From: Mariaggregatimicrobium sp964498785
GTDB lineage: Bacteria > Zhuqueibacterota > Zhuqueibacteria > Thermofontimicrobiales > Thiofontviventaceae
Assembly: GCA_964498785.1 (NCBI GenBank)
Contig: CAZCJL010000080.1
Location: 1 to 30,866, forward strand
Direction: 5' to 3'
Length of the DNA stretch: 30,866 nt
Program-made: the position numbers and the translations under genes
Part shown: in pieces, positions 25,278 to 30,866 of the stretch
Layout: each line of letters starts with the position of its first letter
Numbering within the stretch: position 1 is the first letter of the stretch
The notes under the pieces: generated by a model
The model's input: only the letters and a program-made list of their open reading frames with translations
What the model was told of the DNA's origin: nothing
The model's database searches: none

Positions 25278-26039
25278 TCAATTAAAAATTTCGTCATGCA
25301 TTCGGTGTTTTAAGTTCGAGATTGCTTTTGTGTGGATTTGAGATACTCTGGATTCTGTAATATCCATAACATGGCCAATTTCTCTAAGCGTTAATTCTTC
25401 ATAATAATAAAGTGAAATAACCAATTTTTCCTGCTCTGGTAAATTATCAATCACATTGAGCAATACTTTTTTCATTTCAAAGTTTTCGATAGACGTGAGG
25501 GGATTTTCAGCGATCGGATTTTCAACCATGTCGTACATCGACGTGGTATTATCCGATTCTTCATGAATGCTTCCGTCCAGCGATAAAAGTACGGCTGAAT
25601 TAATTTCTTTTTGAATAAAATAATAATCGTTGAAGTCAATATCCAGGCGATCGACAACCTCTTCGTCGGTTACCGAACGTCCCAGTTCTTTTTCCAGTGT
25701 GGAAACGGTTTTTTCCAGTTTTCGAGCTTTAGAGCGCAATGAGCGAGGCGCCCAATCCAGTGCCCGCAGTTCATCCAATATCGCTCCTTTAATTCGTGGC
25801 AAAACAAAGGTTTCAAACTTAACTCCCTGCTCAAGATCAAACCGATCCATTGCACCAATTAATCCAACGATTCCCGCGCTAACTAAATCATTGTACTCGA
25901 CCGAGGAGGGTAAAGTCATTAGCATTCGATTTGCTACATATTTCACAATCGGTACGTATTTTAGTACAAGAGCATCTTTGATTTCGGGATTTCGAGTATT
26001 GGAATAATTTTCCCACAGCATTCGAGTCGCATCTTTCAT
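25278..26039 (-). CDS. fliA: Flagellar sigma factor FliA (sigma-28)
   Basis: This alternative sigma factor directs RNA polymerase to late flagellar and chemotaxis promoters. The 253-residue protein has region 2 (~15-90: LKYVPIVKYVANRM, YNDLVSAGIVGLIGAMDRFDLEQGVKFETFVLPRIKGAILDELR), the DWAPRSLR segment, and region 3 (~105-160: TLEKELGRSVTDEEV). Region 4 (~195-250) reads LPEQEKLVISLYYYEELTLREIGHVMDITESRVSQIHTKAISNLK. This is the FliA/WhiG pattern with no region 1.1. The start has GGAG seven bases upstream. It heads the minus-strand run that includes GAF, receiver-PAS, FlgN-like and FlgM-like genes. No structural flagellar gene is in the window, so motility is inferred from the sigma factor and its context. 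Confidence 0.95.
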   Translation of the reverse strand: MKDATRMLWENYSNTRNPEIKDALVLKYVPIVKYVANRMLMTLPSSVEYNDLVSAGIVGLIGAMDRFDLEQGVKFETFVLPRIKGAILDELRALDWAPRSLRSKARKLEKTVSTLEKELGRSVTDEEVVDRLDIDFNDYYFIQKEINSAVLLSLDGSIHEESDNTTSMYDMVENPIAENPLTSIENFEMKKVLLNVIDNLPEQEKLVISLYYYEELTLREIGHVMDITESRVSQIHTKAISNLKHRMHDEIFN

Positions 26040-26525
26040 CGCTTTTCTCCGATTCAGTAAGTGCTGGATGTATTCGAGTAGTTAAACAGATTGAATCAAA
26101 TTAGTTACCTTGTTATTCAATTTTACAAACCATGTTGAGTTGATTCGCAATTGATCTCAGTAATCATCAATTTTGATGCCAATTGAGGCGAACGATCTGA
26201 TATTTAATTTATAACGTAATGTTGTTTTGGTATATTATTGTAAATAAATTAGTTAATAGTTTGTTAAATAAAATTAGTAAAATAATAAAATTGAAAATAT
26301 AGATCGTTTATTAAATCTATGAGAAATAATTTCTGATAATGTCGATAAAAAATACCAGAAAGCATAAAAATTGATGGTTTGTTATTTATCAAATCTTTGA
26401 AACCGGTTGTTGGCGATAAAAGTAAAATATATTTCTTGACATTTTTCAAAAAATTAATTAAATAAGAGTATACTACCCATATTTTTATTTTATGCGGCAA
26501 ATAATATTATAATTCAGGAGGGAAG
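26040..26525. other. AT-rich divergent intergenic region
   Basis: This separates divergent fliA (-) and the PLP-enzyme gene (+). It is strongly AT-rich and contains the promoter-like hexamers described separately near 26436. No SAM-riboswitch-like structure, methionine-type operator or RNA gene was recognised, and no convincing sigma-28 or sigma-70 hexamers were found for fliA. Confidence 0.6.
26436..26464 (+). promoter_or_regulatory. Putative sigma-70-type promoter for the PLP-enzyme gene
   Basis: TTGACA at 26436-26441 is followed after 17 bases by TAAATA at 26459-26464. The gene start at 26526 with its AGGAGG lies about 60 bases downstream, a normal leader length. Confidence 0.55.
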
Positions 26526-27746
26526 ATGCAAAAATTTAATCCGGAACAATCTTTAATTGAAGTGCGCCGAGAATTTGGCGAACATGGAGGTGTTGCTCCC
26601 TCTATTGAACGTTCCTCAACCTTTACGGTAATGGATCCGTCAATAATGCCTGAAATTTTTGAAGGCCTGCGCGGCCCGGAAAAAGGAGGCTGTTTTCTTT
26701 ACAGCCGTCACTTCAATCCAACCGTTGATGTATTAAACCGCTATATCGCGGCAATCGAAGGTAGTGAAGCCGCGATGTGCACAGCGAGTGGTATCTCTGC
26801 CATTGCATGTACTTTATTGCAGCTTTGCAAAAGCGGAGATCATATTGTCTCCAGTGATACGGTGTATGGAGGAACCCATGCTTTGCTTAGTGAATTGCTC
26901 CCGGAAATGGGAATTTCAACCACATTTGTAGACCCGACTGATCTCAGGGCATTTGAAAATGCGATTACTGAAAAGACTCGTCTAATTTTCACTGAAGTGG
27001 TGGCAAATCCAACGCTAAAGGTAGCTGATATTCCAAAACTTTCTGAATTAGCTCATGAAAATAATCTGAAATTGGTTGTGGATAATACCTTTACACCAAT
27101 GGTTATTTCTCCGATCAAATTAGGAGCTGATGTGGTTGTTTATTCCATGACAAAATTCATAAACGGAGCCAGTGATGTTATCGCAGGCGCTGTTTGTGCA
27201 ACCAGGGATTTTATCTACCAATTGATGGATTTACACAAAGGATGTATCATGCTGCTTGGCCCGACTATGGACCCTCGAGTTGCATTTGATATAATTCAAC
27301 GGTTGCCCCATCTGGCAATTCGTATGCGTGAGCATAGCAAACGCGCATTGGCAATCGCACAGCATTTGGAAAAACTGAACGCACCGGTGTATTATCCTGG
27401 ATTGCCTTCGCACAAACAATATGATTTAATTACCTCATTGATAAATGATGGTTTTGGTTATGGCGGAATGATATCGCTTGACTGTAAAACACGCAACAAG
27501 GCCGAAGAATTGATGATGTTATTACAGAATGAATATCGATTTGGGTTAATTGCCGTCTCGTTGGGATATTTCGATACTCTGATGAGCTGTTCAGGATCCT
27601 CAACCTCTTCAGAAATTCCTCCTGAGGACCAGGCAAAAATGGGTCTTTCGCCAGGATTATTACGTCTTTCTATCGGGTTCTCCGGTTGTCTGGAAAAAAG
27701 AATTGAACAACTCGAAAACGCGATCAGAGAAGTTGGCTTAATTTAG
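26526..27746 (+). CDS. Cys/Met metabolism PLP-dependent enzyme
   Basis: This is a cytosolic pyridoxal-phosphate enzyme of the cystathionine gamma-synthase / methionine gamma-lyase fold, 406 residues and complete. Motifs are YSRHFNPTVDVLNRYIAAIEG (phosphate-binding Tyr/Arg region), CTASGISAIACTLLQLCKSGDHIVSS, VVDNTFTPMVISPIKLGADVVVYSMTKFINGASD with the Schiff-base Lys at 210, and a C-terminal GLSPGLLRLSIGFSG for substrate carboxylate binding. AGGAGG at 26516-26521 precedes the ATG. Transsulfuration, methionine gamma-lyase or O-acetylhomoserine-type chemistry are all possible; the exact reaction cannot be fixed by eye. No other methionine gene is adjacent. Confidence 0.93.
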   Translation: MQKFNPEQSLIEVRREFGEHGGVAPSIERSSTFTVMDPSIMPEIFEGLRGPEKGGCFLYSRHFNPTVDVLNRYIAAIEGSEAAMCTASGISAIACTLLQLCKSGDHIVSSDTVYGGTHALLSELLPEMGISTTFVDPTDLRAFENAITEKTRLIFTEVVANPTLKVADIPKLSELAHENNLKLVVDNTFTPMVISPIKLGADVVVYSMTKFINGASDVIAGAVCATRDFIYQLMDLHKGCIMLLGPTMDPRVAFDIIQRLPHLAIRMREHSKRALAIAQHLEKLNAPVYYPGLPSHKQYDLITSLINDGFGYGGMISLDCKTRNKAEELMMLLQNEYRFGLIAVSLGYFDTLMSCSGSSTSSEIPPEDQAKMGLSPGLLRLSIGFSGCLEKRIEQLENAIREVGLI

Positions 27747-27842
27747 CAAAATCAACTCATGGCCGGAATAGGCCGGAGTCGATTCAGGAACATATCTTGA
27801 ACTCAGGAAAATGCTGATAAAATAAATCGAGGGAAAATCAAG

Positions 27843-28064
27843 ATGAGTAAGCAAAAAGGTCTAAAAATAATTAATATCATAATGTTTTTTGTGATATTTG
27901 GGATTTTGATAAGTGCGCTAAGTCATGATTTTATACCCGAAGAAATTTTTGAAAACGTTCATCCGGTTGCCGGATTTACGCTGGTCATATTCGTTATATT
28001 GCATTTGATTTTGAACTGGTCCTGGGTTAAATCGAACTATTTCAAAAAAAAAGCGAACAAATAA
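27843..28064 (+). CDS. Small two-helix membrane protein, DUF4405-like
   Basis: The 73-residue protein has two predicted membrane spans, ~10-27 (IINIIMFFVIFGILISAL) and ~42-60 (AGFTLVIFVILHLILNW), with a short basic C-terminus. The pattern of His residues (SHD, VHPVAGF, ILHLILNWSWVK) resembles DUF4405-type proteins, which look like half of a cytochrome-b-like four-helix unit with helix-borne His. Heme binding is conceivable but not shown. It follows the PLP-enzyme gene by 96 bases; a GAGGG lies upstream of its ATG. Its role is unknown. Confidence 0.65.
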   Translation: MSKQKGLKIINIIMFFVIFGILISALSHDFIPEEIFENVHPVAGFTLVIFVILHLILNWSWVKSNYFKKKANK

Positions 28065-28072
28065 TTTATTTT

Positions 28073-28246
28073 GTAACTATTCAGATGTCGGGGCTGTATC
28101 AAAATTTAATCTTTCTTATGCAATATGTTTTAGCAGAGCAGCGATCCCATCGCTCCAAGCGATGGGATCGCTATTCCTCATGAATTTGCAAAATAATAAT
28201 TTTAGACTTTTGATACAGCCCCGACAGCTCTATGCTGAATAGTAAC
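28073..28246. repeat. MITE-like element with nested perfect inverted repeats
   Basis: Three nested inverted repeats share one centre. The outer arms GTAACTATTCAG (28073-28084) and CTGAATAGTAAC (28235-28246) are perfect over 12 bases. The middle arms GTCGGGGCTGTATCAAAA (28087-28104) and its complement (28208-28225) are perfect over 18. The inner arms AGCGATCCCATCGCT (28140-28154) and AGCGATGGGATCGCT (28158-28172) are perfect over 15 with a three-base loop. The middle arm carries the same GGGGCTGTATCA terminus as the element at 6342-6476; the outer arm matches the one at 12989-13184. The hairpin could also stop transcription. Confidence 0.85.
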
Positions 28247-28250
28247 TTTA

Positions 28251-28441
28251 TTTTTAACCTGCATTATTCACAAAACGTGCCACAGAAGCACATAGGTCGC
28301 AGAGAAACAACAACTTGTGTGCATATTGCTTTTTAACCTGAGTTAAGAAAAATACGAGTTGCTATTGTTTCCGTAACGTTTTGAAAATAAAAACTCTGTG
28401 TGCTCTAAGCCTCTGTGGTTATGAATTTTTCAGGTTAAAAA
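28251..28441. repeat. 177-base interspersed repeat, copy 2, with perfect terminal IR
   Basis: The core 28258-28434 aligns with 24835-25011. In this copy the ends extend to a perfect 11-base inverted repeat, TTTTTAACCTG (28251-28261) and CAGGTTAAAAA (28431-28441), which the other copy lacks. There is no coding content. Confidence 0.82.
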
Positions 28442-28581
28442 AGATTGAAAAATCGGTGTGAAACGTGTATATTATTCTAACGTGAGCAGGCATCTTAAAA
28501 TTGCGTTCACATGAATTATGCAAAAAAATTCAAATCAGGTTTTGGCCAACTGGGCGTTATCTGTACATGAGGAATTTTATA

Positions 28582-29604
28582 ATGAAAAGATTACTATGTT
28601 TACTGTTTGTTTTATTATCGGTTAATTTATCTGCGCAAACAACCGACTACATTGGCGCGGAAGAATTTTTTCGAGGCCAGAGAACTCCAAAAAAATCAAA
28701 TATAAATATTGGCATGGATCTCGCCTTTTCCCAAATTAATCAGCATTATTCCAAGCCGATCTTTGCTGTAGTTGATGATGAAATGTTTCAGATTGGCTTT
28801 GCTGTGAGAGGTTATTTCCCAATTATGAAAAATTTGAGCGCCCGGATTTATGTGCCTTATTTAATAAAAGCAGGTATTCGTGAAGATGATCGATATCCGA
28901 ATTATGCCGAACCACTGCCCGGATTAAGTGATTATTTCAGAAATGATGGCGTTGGTGATTTTACAATCGATCTTAACTGGAATATTTTGGCGAATGAAAA
29001 ATATCCGGTTAATTTAACAACGCATTTGGGCATTTTGCTGGCAATTGGTGAAAGCAGGTATCATTCTGGTTATAAAGGATATTTACCTTTGGGGGCAGGG
29101 TTTCATTCTGTTCATCTGGGCACGGGAGTTAGCCGATTTCTTGGATTTAATTTTCTGCTGTTCACAAATGGCGGTTATATTTACAGATTTCCGCGAACGT
29201 TTAGCCCGACAAAATTTAATAGCGGACTTTTGCATAATGGTAAAAAATATGAGCCAGGGAAGGTATTTTATATTCGGGCTGGATTAGGAATGCGGCTGAA
29301 TTTTATTAGTTATGGTCAGATTGTCAATTTAGAGACAGAATATATTTCCGTCGCCGAAACTGGACTCAGCGATATCATGATTTCTGATTATCCTATTGTT
29401 GAAAGTCCATATCAGGTTTTGAGAGTGGGGATAAAGTTCATTGCCCGCCAAATGCGAGGTGAAACATCATTCTTTTTTATCGGTTTGGAAAAACGCACGT
29501 ATGGCGGAGATTACCGCCCTTTTACATCAGATGGTGATGACGATGTTTTTTTGTTTGATGTATCGTTACCACTGGTGATTCGATTTTTAAATTATAATTT
29601 TTAA
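28582..29604 (+). CDS. Outer-membrane beta-barrel protein, family uncertain
   Basis: The 340-residue exported protein starts MKRLLCLLFVLLSVNLSAQ, a clean signal peptide with cleavage after Ala. The mature part is rich in alternating hydrophobic and aromatic strands and ends in LNYNF with a terminal Phe, as outer-membrane barrels do. Segments such as GVGDFTIDLNWNIL, LTTHLGILLAIGES and HLGTGVSRFLGFNFLLFTNGGYIYRF recall the MetA-pathway/alginate-type transporter barrels, but the match is loose. ATG at 28582 is chosen for the GAGGA just upstream and the signal peptide; the frame is open to 28501. It is followed 21 bases later by the HAD phosphatase. Transported compound unknown. Confidence 0.78.
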   Translation: MKRLLCLLFVLLSVNLSAQTTDYIGAEEFFRGQRTPKKSNINIGMDLAFSQINQHYSKPIFAVVDDEMFQIGFAVRGYFPIMKNLSARIYVPYLIKAGIREDDRYPNYAEPLPGLSDYFRNDGVGDFTIDLNWNILANEKYPVNLTTHLGILLAIGESRYHSGYKGYLPLGAGFHSVHLGTGVSRFLGFNFLLFTNGGYIYRFPRTFSPTKFNSGLLHNGKKYEPGKVFYIRAGLGMRLNFISYGQIVNLETEYISVAETGLSDIMISDYPIVESPYQVLRVGIKFIARQMRGETSFFFIGLEKRTYGGDYRPFTSDGDDDVFLFDVSLPLVIRFLNYNF

Positions 29605-29625
29605 TAAGTGGGTGGGATTATCACG

Positions 29626-30480
29626 ATGGTCGAACTACTGAAAAAAATAAAGAATAATAGCATTGACATGGTAATCACTGATCTTGACGGAACTCTGCTT
29701 AATCCGTCGCAGAAAGTAAGTCATCGAGATTATCAGACGCTTGAATTATTGGGCAGGTATAAAATTCATCGGGTAATCGCAACTGGTCGTTCATATTTTT
29801 CTGCATTAAAGGTTTTACCACCAAATTTTCCCATCGATTATCTTATTTTTTCTACTGGAGCCGGAATTCAGAAATGGGATTCTAAACAAAATATCTATAC
29901 CCGATATTTACAGTCTGATGAGGTGGCGTCTATTTCCCGCCTGTTGATAGATCATCAGATAGATTTTATGATCCTGGACCCGGTTCCGGCTAGTCATCGG
30001 TTTTGCTATTTTCGAACCAAACGAAAAAACCCTGATTTCGATACGAGACTTTTACTGTATAAACCACATATCTATTCTATGGATGTCATAAATGACGGTT
30101 ATCGACCGGCGTGTCAAATATTGGCAATCATCCCGGAGGGATTTAGGAAATATAATGAAATTAAAAATATGCTGGTGGACTACAAAGTAATTCGCACCAC
30201 ATCTCCACTCGATGGTGAAACCACCTGGGTTGAAATTTTCCCGCGTGACGTTTCTAAAGGGCATGCTGCTGATTGGTTGTGCCAGTATTTATCATGCCCT
30301 GTTAATTCAGTGATCGCTATTGGGAACGACTACAATGATCTGGATTTATTGAACTGGGCAAACCATAGTTTTGTTGTTGCAAATGCACCGCCAGATTTAA
30401 AAGAAAAATATTTTGTAACAGATAAAAACACGAAAGATGGTTTCTCTAAAGCAATTATGAACAAATGGGTGAGTATTTAA
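29626..30480 (+). CDS. HAD-superfamily (Cof-type) phosphatase
   Basis: This is a cytosolic Mg2+-dependent phosphatase of the HAD type IIB group, 284 residues. Motif I is VITDLDGTLLNPSQKVS, with nucleophile Asp19 and acid/base Asp21. Motif II is VIATGRSY, motif III Lys lies in RDVSKGHAADWL, and motif IV is AIGNDYNDLDLL. The cap between residues ~85 and ~200 is the Cof-type alpha/beta insert. ATG at 29626 is preferred; a GTG at 29608 in frame lies four bases after the previous stop and would add six residues. It probably shares a transcript with the outer-membrane protein. The substrate, usually a sugar or cofactor phosphate, cannot be named. Confidence 0.92.
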   Translation: MVELLKKIKNNSIDMVITDLDGTLLNPSQKVSHRDYQTLELLGRYKIHRVIATGRSYFSALKVLPPNFPIDYLIFSTGAGIQKWDSKQNIYTRYLQSDEVASISRLLIDHQIDFMILDPVPASHRFCYFRTKRKNPDFDTRLLLYKPHIYSMDVINDGYRPACQILAIIPEGFRKYNEIKNMLVDYKVIRTTSPLDGETTWVEIFPRDVSKGHAADWLCQYLSCPVNSVIAIGNDYNDLDLLNWANHSFVVANAPPDLKEKYFVTDKNTKDGFSKAIMNKWVSI

Positions 30481-30866
30481 TAGTCCGAAAGAAATAGCCT
30501 GAATTATTCATAAAATTGAGAATTTGATAAATATCAAAAACAAAAGATCGCAAAAATATCAAAATAGCACCTAAATTCTAAAATGAAAGCTTGATTTCTA
30601 CATAAATGCTCCCAATGCGTGCAGGAGCATTGTTAGCTGATCGCAGGGTAATAATAATGAATTCTTTAGTATCTAAAGAGTTGGGGTGCGACGCCTTTAT
30701 GGCTTTCGCTCCATATTTACAATAACTTATAACACTATAATTTCCACCTCGTGATCGGCTACGAGCATTGGCCTCCAACCATTAATAAAATCTATAGTTA
30801 TATAATTAAATTGGTATCTTCTCAATATTTTATGGTAGATATGGGCGATTGCCGCTATGTCGTATT
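30481..30866. other. Terminal intergenic region with repeat remnants
   Basis: No gene is supported up to the window end. CCTGAATTATTCA at 30498-30510 repeats the end motif seen at 6071-6083 and, as CCTGCATTATTCA, at 24835 and 28258. The element at 30572-30814 follows. The last 50 bases show nothing recognisable and may be the upstream region of a gene outside the window. Confidence 0.65.
30572..30814. repeat. Repeat sharing both ends with 24805-25154
   Basis: The left 29 bases match 24805-24833 with three differences; the right ~50 bases match 25108-25154 imperfectly, with a common TAGTTATAT.ATTA.ATTGG end. The middle differs, and includes a hairpin AATGCTCC (30605-30612) with GGAGCATT (30624-30631). 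There is no gene. Same-ended elements with different interiors suggest a mobile or recombining unit. Confidence 0.55.

Larger units (their letters stand above)
28065..28581. other. Gap holding two adjacent inverted-repeat elements
   Basis: No gene is present. The gap is largely filled by the nested element at 28073-28246 and the 177-base repeat bounded by 28251-28441, lying four bases apart. From 28442 to 28581 only the leader of the outer-membrane protein gene is seen, ending in a GAGGA ribosome-binding site at about 28568. An in-frame start as early as 28501 is possible for that gene but lacks a signal-peptide context. Confidence 0.75.

Noticed and set aside
26040..26525. SAM riboswitch upstream of the Cys/Met enzyme
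   Set aside because: No conserved stem pattern or terminator was seen in this AT-rich leader; only promoter-like hexamers.
28073..28441. CRISPR-like interpretation of the clustered repeats
   Set aside because: The repeats are inverted and unlike each other, with no regular direct repeats or spacers and no cas genes.
30578..30778. 66-codon minus-strand frame near the window end
   Set aside because: It coincides with the repeat at 30572-30814 and has no recognisable domain.

Overview
The window looks like chromosomal DNA from a Gram-negative, motile bacterium of the FCB superphylum outside the core Bacteroidota, such as a Calditrichota-, KSB1- or Ignavibacteriota-like lineage. This is an inference. 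The outer-membrane proteins have a Bacteroidota flavour: a TonB receptor with a carboxypeptidase-regulatory-like N-terminus, a DUF4249-type lipoprotein and a DUF3078-type barrel. They sit beside a sigma-28 (FliA) flagellar regulatory cluster that most Bacteroidota lack. Base composition is AT-rich, GTG and TTG starts are used, and intergenic space carries families of short inverted-repeat elements. No tRNA, rRNA, CRISPR array, transposase gene or phage gene was seen.

Layout. 1-5011 (+): a repeat copy, then archease, RtcB RNA ligase and LigA in tight succession, then a membrane protein with an HExxH motif. 5044-9542 (+): aldo/keto reductase, an 800-base gap packed with repeats, a DUF1893-like protein, a lipoprotein with a possible winged-helix segment, and a PhnP-like metallo-hydrolase. 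9688-12952 (+): a TonB-dependent receptor paired with a DUF4249-type lipoprotein. 13171-13398 (-): a small DUF59/MIP18-like protein whose stop codon lies in a repeat. 13677-15161 (+): an unusual signalling fusion of a nucleotide-cyclase-like domain, a SpoIIAB/RsbW-like ATPase fold and a STAS domain. 15720-21738 (+): Gfo/Idh/MocA oxidoreductase, a giant secreted CBM9-like / dead-hydrolase / outer-membrane-barrel fusion, and a GH1 glycosidase, which read as one glycan-related operon.

26039-21930 (-): fliA, a GAF protein, a receiver-PAS-HisKA protein without an ATPase domain, two small coiled-coil proteins (FlgN-like candidates), and a 54-codon FlgM-like reading frame with no normal start codon. 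The run ends at a strong intrinsic terminator at 21771-21806. 26526-30480 (+): a Cys/Met-metabolism PLP enzyme, a small two-helix membrane protein, two inverted-repeat elements, an outer-membrane barrel and a HAD phosphatase.

The strongest candidates for something new are the FlgM-like frame and its sigma-28 cluster, the cyclase-like/ATPase/STAS fusion, the barrel carrying a catalytically dead alpha/beta-hydrolase, and the nested inverted-repeat elements. All functional calls come from reading motifs by eye; no database search was run.
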